A DNA stretch of 64,000 nt from CAIWHR01 sp963734085 (lineage in GTDB: Bacteria; Pseudomonadota; Gammaproteobacteria; Burkholderiales; Casimicrobiaceae): contig CAVTFT010000014.1 in assembly GCA_963734085.1 (NCBI GenBank), positions 248,001-312,000 of the forward strand. Reading direction: 5' to 3'. This document shows positions 53,199 through 62,683 of the stretch, piece by piece (positions within the stretch are counted from its first letter, which is position 1; the number at the start of each line of letters is the position of its first letter). Position numbers and translations under genes: made by a program. The notes under the pieces were generated by a model, which was given only the letters and a program-made list of their open reading frames with translations, was not told where the DNA came from and ran no database searches.

Positions 53199-54236
53199 AT
53201 GCGCACCCCGACCGGACCTTCGCATCCCACGTGCCGCGAAAAAGGGGACGATCCCGGCCGATGGTTCGTCGCCGTCGCGCTGATGCAAGTCGCTGTGCTC
53301 GGCGTATCGCTCGCCACTGCGCAGGTGCCCCCGGGCGCGTATCCGACCCGTCCGCTGAAGCTTGTCGTTCCGTTTCCGCCGGGTGGCCCGCTCGACGTCA
53401 CAGGCCGCGCGATCGCGCAAAAGCTCACCGAAGCATGGGGGCAGAGCGTCGTCGTCGACAACCGGCCCGGCGCCGGCGGCAACATCGGCGCCGATCTCGT
53501 CGCGAAATCGCCACCTGACGGTTACACGATCCTGATGGGCGCGCTGTCCACACACGCGGTCAATCCCAGCCTGTACGCGAAAATGCCCTACGACGCGGTC
53601 AAGGATTTCGCGCCGATCACGCTCGTCGCGATCACGCCGAACGTGCTGGTCGTGAATCCGTCGCTGCCCGTGCATTCGGTGCGCGAATTGATCGCATATG
53701 CGAAGGCGAACCCGAACAAGCTGTCGTTCGGCTCGGGCAGCAACGGCAGCGCCGGCCACCTCGCCGGCGAGCTCTTCAAGGTCGATACCGGGACCGACAT
53801 CGTCCATATTCCATACAAGGGCGCGGCGCCCGCGATGCAGGCATTGCTTGCGGGTGACACGCAGCTGATGTTCGACAACCTCGCAAGCGCGATGCCGCAG
53901 GTGAAAGCGGGCAAGCTGCGCGCGCTTGCGGTGACGACCGCGGCACGCTCGAAGCTCGTGCCGGAGCTCCCGACGATGGCCGAAGCCGGACTGCCGGGGT
54001 TCGACATTTCGACATGGTTCGGGCTGTTCGCGCCCGCGGGCACGCCGACCGAGGTGATCGCCAAGTGGAACGCGGAAGTGACAGGAATCCTGAACTCGCC
54101 GGAAATGCGCGAGCGGCTCAATGCGCAAGGCGCGGAACCGGCGCCAACCACACCGGCCCAGTTTGCCGCGTTCATCGCGACCGAGATCCCGAAATATGCG
54201 CGGATCGTGAAAGCCTCTGGTGCCAAAGTCGATTGA
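53199..54236 (+). CDS. Bug-family tripartite tricarboxylate transporter binding protein
   Basis: The 345-residue periplasmic protein has a hydrophobic export segment (WFVAVALMQVAVLGVSLATA) and the Bug hallmarks YPTRPLKLVVPFPPGGPLD, VDNRPGAGGNIGADLVAK and YKGAAPAMQALLAGDTQLMFD. Bug proteins bind carboxylates or other small anions for TctAB. No tctAB genes adjoin it, as is usual for the many orphan Bug proteins in Burkholderiales. Confidence 0.92.
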   Translation: MRTPTGPSHPTCREKGDDPGRWFVAVALMQVAVLGVSLATAQVPPGAYPTRPLKLVVPFPPGGPLDVTGRAIAQKLTEAWGQSVVVDNRPGAGGNIGADLVAKSPPDGYTILMGALSTHAVNPSLYAKMPYDAVKDFAPITLVAITPNVLVVNPSLPVHSVRELIAYAKANPNKLSFGSGSNGSAGHLAGELFKVDTGTDIVHIPYKGAAPAMQALLAGDTQLMFDNLASAMPQVKAGKLRALAVTTAARSKLVPELPTMAEAGLPGFDISTWFGLFAPAGTPTEVIAKWNAEVTGILNSPEMRERLNAQGAEPAPTTPAQFAAFIATEIPKYARIVKASGAKVD

Positions 54237-54266
54237 CATCGGCAGCGCACCAGCCCACAGGAGAAC

Positions 54267-55241
54267 GTGATGATCGTCTCTGTGCAACGATGGATTGTCG
54301 GAGCATTGCTTGTGCTGCTTGCCTCGGGCGCCTGGGCACAGGCTTACCCGACGAAACCGATCCGCCTCGTCGTCCCGTTCCCGCCGGGCGGCGCCACCGA
54401 CATCCTGGCGCGCAACGTCGCGCAGAAGCTCACCGAGGCCTGGGGCCAGCAGGTCATCGTCGACAACCGGCCGGGCGCCGGCGGCAACATCGGCTCGGAG
54501 CTCGTCGCGAAATCGGCGCCCGACGGCTACACGCTCGAAATGGGCACCGTCGGCACGCACGCGATCAACGCGAGCCTGTACGCGAAGATGCCCTACGATC
54601 ACGTCAAGGACTTCGTGCCGGTGATTCTCGTCGCCGGCGTCCCGAACGTGCTCGTCGTGAATCCGTCCGTGCCGGTGAACTCCGTCGCCGAGCTCATCTC
54701 CTACGCGAAAGCGAACCCCGGCAAGCTCAACTTCGCCTCGTCGGGCAACGGCACGTCGATCCATCTTTCGGGCGAACTTTTCAAGGTGATGGCCGGCGTG
54801 CAAATCACGCACATTCCGTACAAGGGCAGTGCACCGGCGATGCAGGATCTCCTCGGCGGTCAGGTGCAGTTGATGTTCGACAACCTGCCGCCGTCGCTGC
54901 CGCAGATCAAGGCGGGCAAGCTGAAGGCGCTCGCCGTGACCTCGGCGACGCGCGCGGCCGCGTTGCCCGATGTGCCGACGATGGCCGAAGCCGGCCTGCC
55001 CGGGTTCGAAGCGTCATCGTGGTTCGGCGTGCTGGCGCCCGCCGGGACGCCGCCGGCAATCGTCGCCAAGCTCAACGCCGAAATCGGCAAATGGCTCGCG
55101 TCACCCGAAGCGAAGGAGAAGTTGCTGGCGCTCGGCGCGAACGCCGCGGGTGGAACACCCGAGGACTTCGCAAAGCACATCCAGGCCGAGACCGCGAAGT
55201 GGGCGAAGGTGGTGAAGGAGTCCGGGGCGAAGGTCGACTGA
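54267..55241 (+). CDS. Bug-family tripartite tricarboxylate transporter binding protein
   Basis: The 324-residue paralogue of the preceding gene has signal peptide RWIVGALLVLLASGAWAQ and the same binding-fold landmarks (LVVPFPPGGATDILARN, VDNRPGAGGNIGSELVAK, PTMAEAGLPGFEASSWFG). The pair is a tandem duplication. Its stop is followed immediately by the GC-rich repeat array. Confidence 0.93.
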   Translation: MMIVSVQRWIVGALLVLLASGAWAQAYPTKPIRLVVPFPPGGATDILARNVAQKLTEAWGQQVIVDNRPGAGGNIGSELVAKSAPDGYTLEMGTVGTHAINASLYAKMPYDHVKDFVPVILVAGVPNVLVVNPSVPVNSVAELISYAKANPGKLNFASSGNGTSIHLSGELFKVMAGVQITHIPYKGSAPAMQDLLGGQVQLMFDNLPPSLPQIKAGKLKALAVTSATRAAALPDVPTMAEAGLPGFEASSWFGVLAPAGTPPAIVAKLNAEIGKWLASPEAKEKLLALGANAAGGTPEDFAKHIQAETAKWAKVVKESGAKVD

Positions 55242-55800
55242 GCGAGGCGGGCGAGCGACAGCGAGCCAAGGCCCGAAGGGCGCGTCGCCGAGCGATGGAG
55301 GTCGGCCGTTGGTCCGGCGCGACGAAGATCATCGACTGTGGAAGAGGCCGACGACTGAGCGAGCCGGGCGAGCGAAGCGAGCCAAGGCACGAGGACGCCC
55401 GTGCGAGCAGGGCAAAGCCAAGGCCCGAAGGGCGCGTCTGCGAGCGCGGGTGGCGGCCGACCCCGAGGCGCAGCGAGCAAGTGCTAATGGTGCGGAGGCC
55501 GCGCGTCGCCGAGCGATGGAGGTCGGCCGTTGGTCCGGCGATCGAACATCGCCTACCGTGGAAGAGGCCGACAACTGAGCGAGGCGTGCGAGCGACAGCG
55601 AGCCAAGGCACGAGGACGCCCATGCGAGCAGGGCAAAGCCAAGGCCCGAAGGGCGCGTCTGCGAGCGCGGGTGGCGGCCGACCCCGAGGCGCAGCGAGCA
55701 AGTGCTAATGGTGCGGAGGCCGCGCGTCGCCGAGCGATGGAGGTCGGCCGTTGGTCCGCCACATCGAACATCACCTTCCGTAGTAGAGGCCGACGATTAG
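55238..55800 (+). repeat. Dispersed GC-rich repeat array, copy 3, 221-bp period
   Basis: The block CGCGTCGCCGAGCGATGGAG occurs at 55281, 55502 and 55723, spaced 221 bp. Each unit also has GAGCAGGGCAAAGCCAAGG and GGCGGCCGACCCCGAGG. Read in reverse, the first block matches the repeat at 1620-1862. The array fills the gap after the Bug gene. Several frames are stop-free but show only Ala/Arg/Gly-rich repeats and no gene is supported. Confidence 0.9.
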
Positions 55801-55896
55801 GCTCGTCGCCCCCGCGGAGACGGTGGCCCAGTGTCGGCGCTTTTCGCGGCGAAACTCAACGCCGGTCCGGATTCCCGCCGGCGCGGGAAATGACGG

Positions 55897-56271
55897 TTAC
55901 CACCGCCACGCCGCCCACGCGAGCGTCGCCCATGCCGCGAGCAGCGCGACGCCGCCGAAGGGCGTCGCGTACGAGAAGCCGCGAATGCCGGTGAGCGCGA
56001 GCGCGTACAGGCTGCCGGAGAACAGAACAATTCCGGCGACAAGCAGCCACGCCGCGACGGCGAGCACAGCGTTGTCGGGCTTCTGCAAAAGAAGAATGCC
56101 GACACCGAGCAATCCCAGCGCGTGCCAGAAATGATATTGAACGGCGGTCTGGTAGACGGCCATCGCGTCGGGCGCGAGCCCTCCGCGTGCCGCGTGCGCG
56201 CCGAATGCGCCGACAGCGACGCCGGCCAGCAGGAACACCGCGGCGAGGAAGAGCGCGAGCCGGGAGGTCAT
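55897..56271 (-). CDS. DUF423 membrane protein
   Basis: The 124-residue protein has four hydrophobic helices and the DUF423 landmarks VGAFGAHAARG, AVQYHFWHALGLL and LALTGIRGFSYATPFGG. The E. coli relative is YgdD. Function unknown. It lies between the repeat array and a MITE-like element, on the opposite strand to its right-hand neighbours. Confidence 0.92.
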   Translation of the reverse strand: MTSRLALFLAAVFLLAGVAVGAFGAHAARGGLAPDAMAVYQTAVQYHFWHALGLLGVGILLLQKPDNAVLAVAAWLLVAGIVLFSGSLYALALTGIRGFSYATPFGGVALLAAWATLAWAAWRW

Positions 56272-56309
56272 TTCGCTTACAATTCACCGTCAGCGCCCGC
56301 CGGGCGCGC

Positions 56310-56580
56310 TAGGGCCTGTTAACGCTATGGACGCAAACGCGAACGGGTGGCATGGGGCGCCAATCAAGGCGGCCGACGAAGCGAAGACCGGGCGTCTTCG
56401 CGAGGAGAACAACGAAGAGTGGCGCCCCAGGGCGCCCGTTCCCTTCGGGTTGCTGCCGAAAACGCCCATCGCTGCATTGCAAAGTCTCGCCGGGTGCCAG
56501 ACCCGCCTTCGCCTTCGCGCCTTGCGCTGGGCGTTTTCGGCCGTGCAACGCGTTCGTGCCCATAGCGTTAACAGGCCCTA
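56310..56580. mobile_element. MITE-like element with 21-bp terminal inverted repeats
   Basis: TAGGGCCTGTTAACGCTATG G at 56310-56330 is the exact reverse complement of 56560-56580. The 271-bp element begins and ends with TA, consistent with TA target duplication as in Tc1/mariner-IS630 elements. Internal hairpin arms GAAAACGCCCA and TGGGCGTTTTC lie in the right half. It has no transposase and would need a parent element. Confidence 0.8.
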
Positions 56581-56596
56581 ACTGCAGGATAGCATC

Positions 56597-56962
56597 TTGA
56601 CCATCGAACGCCGCAACGTCGGCAAGCGCCTGTCCGATCTCGTCATCAATCGGGCATCGGGGACGGCGTACCTCGCCGGCCAGGTCCCCGACGATCCGAA
56701 GGCCGACATCTCGGGACAGGTTCAGCAGGTGCTCTCGAAGATCGACGAGCTGCTGGTCGAAGCCGGATCGGACAAGACGAAGATTCTGTCGGCAACGATC
56801 TATCTCCCTGACATGGCCGATTTCGCGGCGATGAACGCCGTCTGGGAGCGCTGGGTCGTGCCAGGGCACACGCCGGCGCGCGCCACCGTGCAGGCGAAGC
56901 TCGCGCTGCCCGCGTACAAGGTCGAGATCCAGGTCGTCGCTGCAGTGCCGATCCCCGCATAA
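56597..56962 (+). CDS. RidA-family protein
   Basis: The 121-residue protein is a complete YjgF/RidA homolog: TAYLAGQVPDDPKADISGQV, ATIYLPDMADFAAMNAVWERW, then ARATVQAKLALPAYKVEIQVVA with the active-site Arg. It deaminates reactive enamine/imine intermediates from PLP enzymes, fitting its place just upstream of an aminotransferase. The start is TTG 56597. Confidence 0.9.
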   Translation: MTIERRNVGKRLSDLVINRASGTAYLAGQVPDDPKADISGQVQQVLSKIDELLVEAGSDKTKILSATIYLPDMADFAAMNAVWERWVVPGHTPARATVQAKLALPAYKVEIQVVAAVPIPA

Positions 56963-56987
56963 GCCGGGGCCTTTCGCCCCCGCCGCA

Positions 56988-58292
56988 ATGTCTCCGCCAC
57001 TCTCCTCTTCCGCCAAGGCCGTCGTGGCCGCGACGTCGCGGCGCGAGCTCGCGACGGGCGCGCACACGACGGCGAGCCTGCCCGTCACGCGCGCGACGTT
57101 CGATCAGGTGATGGTGCCATGCTTCGCGCCGGCGCCGTTCGTCCCCGTCCGCGGTGAGGGCTCGCGCGTGTGGGACCAGGAAGGCCGGATGTACATCGAT
57201 TTCGCCGCCGGCGTCGCGGTGACCGCGCTCGGCCACTGCCATCCGGCGATGGTGAAGGCGATCGAGGAGCAGACGCGAAAGATCTGGCACGTCTCGAACT
57301 GGATGACCAACGAGCCGGCGCTGCGGCTCGCAAAGCGGCTCACCGACGCGACGTTTGCCGAGCGCGCGTTCTTCTGCAACTCCGGCGCCGAAGCGAACGA
57401 AGCGGCGCTGAAGCTCGCGCGCCGCTACGCGCACGATCGCTACGGACCCGACAAGATCCGCGTCATTTCGACGCTGAATTCGTTCCACGGCCGCACACTG
57501 CTCACAGTGACCGCCGGCGGACAGGCGAAATACGCGACAGGCTTCGGGCCCAATCCCGCGGGTTTCACGCACGTCCCGTACAACGACGTCGCCGCGCTCG
57601 AAGCCGCGTTCCGCGACGAAGGCGGCGACGACATCTGCGCAGTAATCTTGGAGCCGATGCAGGGCGAAGGTGGCATGGTGCCGGGGACGCCCGAGTTCCT
57701 GCAGGCGGCACGGCGCTTGTGCGACGGGCATCGAGCGTTGCTGATCCTGGACGAGATCCAGAGCGGGATGGGCCGCACCGGCACGCTCTTCTCCTACATG
57801 CAGAAGGGCATCGTGCCCGACATCATGACGAGCGCGAAGGGGCTGGGCGGCGGGTTCCCCGTCGGCGCGATGCTGACGACGGCCGAAGTCGCGAGCGCAT
57901 TTTCGGTCGGCGTGCACGGCACGACCTACGGCGGCAACCCGCTCGCCTGCGCGGTCGCCGGCGCCGTGTTCGACGTGATCAACACGACCGAGGTGCTGGA
58001 CGGCGTGAAAGCGCGCCATGCGCTGTTCATGGAGGGCCTGAAGGCGATCAATGCCCGCCGCCACGTGTTCGCCGATCTGCGTGGCGAAGGCGTGTGGATC
58101 GGCGCCGAGCTTGATTCGCCGTGGAAGGGCAAGTCGATGGCGGTCGTCAACGCAGGCTACGAAGCAGGCGTGATCGTGCTGGTCGCCGGCCCCGACGTCG
58201 TGCGAATCGCCCCGTCGCTCGTGATCAGCCTCGACGAGATCCTCGAGGGGCTGGCGCGCCTCGAGGTCGCGCTCAATCGCGCACTGAGCTGA
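56988..58292 (+). CDS. astC: Succinylornithine/acetylornithine transaminase
   Basis: The 434-residue fold-type I PLP enzyme has VPCFAPAPFVPVRGEGSRVW, FCNSGAEANEAALKLARRYA, and SAKGLGGGFPVGAM with the Schiff-base lysine. The sequence and its place before astA and astB identify AstC, the third step of the arginine succinyltransferase pathway. The N-terminal 30 residues before TRATFDQ are not conserved; a later start is possible. Confidence 0.93.
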   Translation: MSPPLSSSAKAVVAATSRRELATGAHTTASLPVTRATFDQVMVPCFAPAPFVPVRGEGSRVWDQEGRMYIDFAAGVAVTALGHCHPAMVKAIEEQTRKIWHVSNWMTNEPALRLAKRLTDATFAERAFFCNSGAEANEAALKLARRYAHDRYGPDKIRVISTLNSFHGRTLLTVTAGGQAKYATGFGPNPAGFTHVPYNDVAALEAAFRDEGGDDICAVILEPMQGEGGMVPGTPEFLQAARRLCDGHRALLILDEIQSGMGRTGTLFSYMQKGIVPDIMTSAKGLGGGFPVGAMLTTAEVASAFSVGVHGTTYGGNPLACAVAGAVFDVINTTEVLDGVKARHALFMEGLKAINARRHVFADLRGEGVWIGAELDSPWKGKSMAVVNAGYEAGVIVLVAGPDVVRIAPSLVISLDEILEGLARLEVALNRALS

Positions 58293-58296
58293 TCCG

Positions 58297-59340
58297 ATGT
58301 TCTTCGTCCGGCCGATCGCGCGGGACGACCTGCCGGCAGTGCTCGCGCTGTCCGAGCGCACCGGCCACGGCCTCACGACGCTCCCCGCGGATCGCGAGCG
58401 CCTCTCCTCGCGGATCGAGCGCTCGCTCGCATCGTTTGCGAACACCGCGACGCGCGCCGAAACGTGCTACGTGTTCGTGCTCGTCGACTCCGCCGACGCA
58501 CGCGTCGTCGGCATCGCCGCGATCGAGGCCGCGGTCGGCTTGACCGAACCGTGGTACAACTACCATGTCGGCACCATCGTCCACGCGTCTCGCGCGCTCG
58601 ACGTCTACACGGTCGCGCCAACGCTCTTTCTCGCCAACGACCATACGGGGCACACCGAGCTTTGCTCGCTGTTTCTCGATTCGGCCTTCCGCCACGGCAA
58701 GAACGGACCGCTGCTCGCGAAGAGCCGGCTGCTGTTCATCGCTGAGTTCGCCGAGCGCTTCGCGCCGAAGGTGATCGCCGAGCTGCGCGGCAAGCTCGAC
58801 GCCGGGGGCAAGAGCCCGTTTTGGGAAGGGCTCGGTCGGCACTTTTTCGCGATGGAGTACACAACCGCCGATTACCTGACGGGGATCGGCCAGAAAGCGT
58901 TCGTCGCGGAGCTGATGCCGCGGCATCCGGTGTACGCGAACCTGCTGCCCGAATCTGCACGCGCGGTGATCGGCGCCGTTCACGACGATACGCAACCGGC
59001 GCGCGCGCTGCTCGAGCAGGAGGGCTTCCGCTACGAAGGCTACGTCGACATCTTCGATGCGGGTCCCACGCTTGAATGCTTCCGCGACAACATCCACGCG
59101 GTGCGGCAAAGCGCCGTGCTGCCCATCACGCTGGGCGAGGGCGATCCGGTCCCCGACAGCCTCACCGACGAGGTGCTGTGGCTCATCGTCAATCGCCGAT
59201 TCGAGGATTTCCGGGCGGCCCTCGTCCACGCGCCCGCGCGCGTCGACCGCCTGCCGCTCCTCCCCTACGCCGCCGCGCAGCTCGGCGTCCGCGAAGGTGA
59301 CACGGTACGCGCGGTGCCACTGTCTCCGCGCGACCGATGA
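58297..59340 (+). CDS. astA: Arginine N-succinyltransferase
   Basis: The 347-residue enzyme commits arginine to the AST pathway by succinylating it from succinyl-CoA. Typical stretches are MFFVRPIARDDLPAVLALSE at the start, VGTIVHASRALDVYT, LGRHFFAMEYTTADYL and FVAELMPRHPVYANLLP. The stop overlaps the astB start (ATGA). Confidence 0.95.
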   Translation: MFFVRPIARDDLPAVLALSERTGHGLTTLPADRERLSSRIERSLASFANTATRAETCYVFVLVDSADARVVGIAAIEAAVGLTEPWYNYHVGTIVHASRALDVYTVAPTLFLANDHTGHTELCSLFLDSAFRHGKNGPLLAKSRLLFIAEFAERFAPKVIAELRGKLDAGGKSPFWEGLGRHFFAMEYTTADYLTGIGQKAFVAELMPRHPVYANLLPESARAVIGAVHDDTQPARALLEQEGFRYEGYVDIFDAGPTLECFRDNIHAVRQSAVLPITLGEGDPVPDSLTDEVLWLIVNRRFEDFRAALVHAPARVDRLPLLPYAAAQLGVREGDTVRAVPLSPRDR

Positions 59341-60668
59341 TCAACTTCGACGGGATCCCCGGGCCGACGCACAACTACGCGGGGCTCGCACGCGGCAATC
59401 TTGCGGCCGAAAGGAACGCGCGGCAGATCGCCAATCCGCGCGACGCCGCGCTGCAGGGGTTGGCCAAGATGCGCGCGCTGGCGGCGCGGGGATTTGCGCA
59501 GGCCGTCCTGCCGCCGCACGAGCGGCCGGATGTCTTCGCCCTGCGCGCGCTCGGATTCATCGGCAGCGACGCCGACATCATCCGGCGCGCCGCGATCGAC
59601 GCGCCGCAGATTCTCGCCGCGTGCTCGTCGGCGGCGGCGATGTGGGCCGCCAACGCCGCGACAGTGAGCCCGTCCGTCGACACCCCTGATGGCCGTGTCC
59701 ATTTCACACCGGCGAACCTCGTCAGCCATTTCCACCGCGCGCTCGAAGCACCGACGACCACCCGCGTGCTGCGCGCGATCTTCGCCGACGCCGCCCGTTT
59801 CGCCGTCCACGATCCGTTGCCGGCGGCGCCGCAAGTCGGCGACGAAGGCGCGGCAAATCATGTGCGCCTGTCCGCGAAGGCGGATGCGCGCGGCGCCGAG
59901 ATGTTCGTCTACGGGCGTGCGGCCTACGACACAAGTGCGCCCGCGCCGCGGCAGTTCCCGGCCCGGCAGACCCGCGAGGCTTCCGTCGCGATCGCGCGGC
60001 GCCACGGTCTCGATCCCGCGCACACCGTGTTCGCGCAGCAGAACCCGCAGGCCATCGACGCCGGCGTCTTCCACAACGACGTGATCGCGGTCGGCTGCGG
60101 CACCGTTCTCTTCTGCCACGAGCATGCTTACTCGAATCAGGAAAGGGTGCTCGCAGAGCTCGCCGCCAAAGTCGGGCCGGCGTTCACGCCGATCGTCGTG
60201 GCCGCCGCGGAAGTGAGCGTCGCCGATGCCGTCGCGACGTACTTGTTCAACGGCCAACTCCTGCCGCGGCCGGACGGCAGGCTCTTGCTCGTCGCGCCCG
60301 CCGAGTGCCGGTCGCATCAGCGGGTCAGCGCGTATATGGATCGTTTGCTGGCAAGCGGCGGCCCGATTGCCGAAGTGCTGACGTTCGATCTGCGCCAGAG
60401 CATGCGAAACGGCGGCGGACCGGCGTGCCTGCGGCTCTCGGTCCCGCTGACGGCAGACGAACGGAGTGCGATCGGCGCGCGCGTGATGCTCGACGACACA
60501 CTCGCCGCGGAGCTCGACGCGTGGATACGGGCTCATTACCGCGACCGCCTCGCGCCCGAGGACCTGGGCGATCCGGCGCTCATCGACGAATCGCGCCGCG
60601 CGCTCGACGAGCTCACGCGGATCCTGCGCCTGCCGCCGATCTACGCGTTTCAGCGCAACGAGCGCTGA
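59337..60668 (+). CDS. astB: N-succinylarginine dihydrolase
   Basis: The 443-residue enzyme removes two ammonia and CO2 from succinylarginine. MINFDGIPGPTHNYAGLARG, the catalytic region with VFHNDVIAVGCGTVLFCHEH, and the C-terminal half around GGPACLRLSVPLT (active Cys) identify it. astD and astE are not in the window, so the remaining steps must be encoded elsewhere. Confidence 0.95.
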   Translation: MINFDGIPGPTHNYAGLARGNLAAERNARQIANPRDAALQGLAKMRALAARGFAQAVLPPHERPDVFALRALGFIGSDADIIRRAAIDAPQILAACSSAAAMWAANAATVSPSVDTPDGRVHFTPANLVSHFHRALEAPTTTRVLRAIFADAARFAVHDPLPAAPQVGDEGAANHVRLSAKADARGAEMFVYGRAAYDTSAPAPRQFPARQTREASVAIARRHGLDPAHTVFAQQNPQAIDAGVFHNDVIAVGCGTVLFCHEHAYSNQERVLAELAAKVGPAFTPIVVAAAEVSVADAVATYLFNGQLLPRPDGRLLLVAPAECRSHQRVSAYMDRLLASGGPIAEVLTFDLRQSMRNGGGPACLRLSVPLTADERSAIGARVMLDDTLAAELDAWIRAHYRDRLAPEDLGDPALIDESRRALDELTRILRLPPIYAFQRNER

Positions 60669-60686
60669 CCGGAACCGCCCGTCCCG

Positions 60687-61406
60687 TTACCGAGCGAATT
60701 GAATCCCGCCGCAGGCCGCGGCGACTCGCGCGTATTCCTCCGGCGAGTCGACGGCCCGCTGCCGCTCCTTGATCTGCCGCGCGTCATCGTTGAGCAGCTC
60801 GCTCAGCCGCCCGGTCAGCGCCTGCTCCATTTGTCGCTGCCCTTCGGCGCGAGTGCTGAAATAGAAGATTCGATTGTCGTAGGTCTTGACGAGTGCAGTG
60901 CGCACCTCGTCCCCGATTTCACCGAGCCGTTGCCGGTAAACGGCGACGTGCTTCATTTCGTGCTCGAGGATCGTCGCGGCGCGGCACGGATCGTCAGTCA
61001 CTTCGCGGCTCACGTAGACCGTCATCGGCGTCATCGCGAGTTCGACCCGGATCGCCGGGCGCAAGCAGATGCGGCCGCTCTTCGTGTCTTCGATGCCGGC
61101 GGTCTCAAGCGAGGCCTGGTGGGAGATTTCGGCTGTCGTCAGCCCAAGCGCAAGAACCGTCGATCCCGTCTCGCCGCTCATCGGCGTGAGCTCGGTGTAC
61201 GAGCGATCGCGATTGGTCGCGTAGACGATCGGCGTCGTGACGACGTCGACCGTCGTCTTCGGCAGTTTTTGCTCGCACTGTGTCTCGAAGCTCACGACGC
61301 CCGCACGCACGCCGACCGTCGTGACGGCGTCGCAGCCGGCGCAGAGCGCGACGACGGCCAATGGCGGCAGAAGCGCCGATACTCCCGTGAATGGGGGCCC
61401 ACCCAT
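60687..61406 (-). CDS. Lipoprotein with HExxH-like motif
   Basis: The 239-residue protein has a signal sequence ending in the lipobox-like LCAGC at about residues 20-24, so it is probably lipidated. ATILEHEMKHVAVYRQRL contains HExxH (HEMKH), the zinc-metalloprotease motif, with an acidic residue nearby. No family was recognised; protease activity is suggested, not shown. The start overlaps the upstream MFS stop as TGATG. Confidence 0.75.
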   Translation of the reverse strand: MGGPPFTGVSALLPPLAVVALCAGCDAVTTVGVRAGVVSFETQCEQKLPKTTVDVVTTPIVYATNRDRSYTELTPMSGETGSTVLALGLTTAEISHQASLETAGIEDTKSGRICLRPAIRVELAMTPMTVYVSREVTDDPCRAATILEHEMKHVAVYRQRLGEIGDEVRTALVKTYDNRIFYFSTRAEGQRQMEQALTGRLSELLNDDARQIKERQRAVDSPEEYARVAAACGGIQFAR

Positions 61407-62683
61407 CAGTCGCTCGCCACCGCCGGCAGCTTGTGATGACGTCGCACCGGGGACCAGGCGATCGCGCCCGCTGTCAGCGCGAGCCCGAGCACGCCCACGG
61501 TGAGGAGCGTCGTGCGCAGACCCACCGCCGTCGCGAGCGCGCCGCCGGCGAGCGACCCGAGCGGCGCCGCCGCCACCGTGAGGAAGCGCATCGTCGCCGT
61601 CATCCGGCCGAGGAGCCGATCGGGCGTGATCGCCTGTCGCAGCGACAGGTAATTGATCGCGTAGAGAATCGCGCCGAAGTCGAACACGAGCATCGCGCAG
61701 CCCAATGCCAGTGTTGCGACCCACACGGGTCCCGAAACGAGCCCGAACGCCTGCCAGCCGAGCGCCGTCAGGATCAGCCCGTGGACGATGACCGGTCCGA
61801 CCCCCAGCCGCGCGGACAGCCGCTCCGCTGACGCCGCGGCGAGCACACAGCCGACCCCGCCAAACATGTACGTCAGTCCGATGGCCCCGGGAGACAGGCC
61901 GAGATCGCGTGTCGCGAACAGGATCAGCACCGCGATCTGCATGTGGTGGAGGATCTGCCACAGCCCGGCGAGCCACGCGAGCGCCTGCAGCGTCCGATTG
62001 TGCCGGACGAGCTTCAGGCCCTCGCGGATCTCCGCCCCGACAGTCGCTTTGGGACCGGGATTCACGACGTCGTGCGGCGCACGCACCCGCCGCAGCATCA
62101 GCGCGGAAGCGAAGAACGCGAGCGCGTCGAGCAGGATCGCGAACGGAGCGGTCAGGAGCTGGATCAGTCCGCCCGCGAGCCCCGGACCGATCAGCGCCGA
62201 CGATGTCTCGCCGAGGATGACCTTCGCGTTCGCCTCGACCAGCCGCGCGCGGCCGGCGAGCTGCGCGAGCAGTACCTGATAGGCCGCGCCGCCGACGACG
62301 TTCTGCACGCCGCAGAAAAAGCCGACGGCGAACAGGATGTTCATCGACAGCGCGTCGAAGTACGCGGCGATGGGAATCGCCAGCAGCGCGGCGCCGCGCC
62401 CGATATCCGCGGCGATCACGATCGGCAGCTTGCGCACGCGATCGATCAGCACGCCCGCGTGCAGACTCACGAGCGCGAACGGCAGCGTCTCCAGCGCGAC
62501 CAGCACGCCCATCTGCCACGGCGTCGCGTGCAGCAGCACCGCGGCCGTCAGCGGCAGCGCGAGGTTCGTGATCTGCGCGCCGAACGACGTGATCGTCAGC
62601 GACCCCCAGAGCTTCAGGAAGTCCGGGTTCCGCCAGAGACCGTCGAAGACGCGGCCGAAAGTGTGTCGGAAATAGGTAATCAT
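61406..62683 (-). CDS. MFS transporter
   Basis: The 425-residue protein has about 12 helices and resembles the enterobactin/macrolide-exporter type of MFS (WRNPDFLKLWGSLTITSFGAQ start, LIDRVRKLPIVIAADIGRG for motif A). Likely a drug or metabolite exporter. Start chosen at MITYFRHTFG; upstream codons in frame are not conserved. Confidence 0.9.
   Translation of the reverse strand: MITYFRHTFGRVFDGLWRNPDFLKLWGSLTITSFGAQITNLALPLTAAVLLHATPWQMGVLVALETLPFALVSLHAGVLIDRVRKLPIVIAADIGRGAALLAIPIAAYFDALSMNILFAVGFFCGVQNVVGGAAYQVLLAQLAGRARLVEANAKVILGETSSALIGPGLAGGLIQLLTAPFAILLDALAFFASALMLRRVRAPHDVVNPGPKATVGAEIREGLKLVRHNRTLQALAWLAGLWQILHHMQIAVLILFATRDLGLSPGAIGLTYMFGGVGCVLAAASAERLSARLGVGPVIVHGLILTALGWQAFGLVSGPVWVATLALGCAMLVFDFGAILYAINYLSLRQAITPDRLLGRMTATMRFLTVAAAPLGSLAGGALATAVGLRTTLLTVGVLGLALTAGAIAWSPVRRHHKLPAVASD

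Noticed and set aside
55242..55800. Stop-free frames in the repeat array as coding genes
   Set aside because: They are repetitive in several frames at once, lack ribosome sites and repeat with the 221-bp unit.
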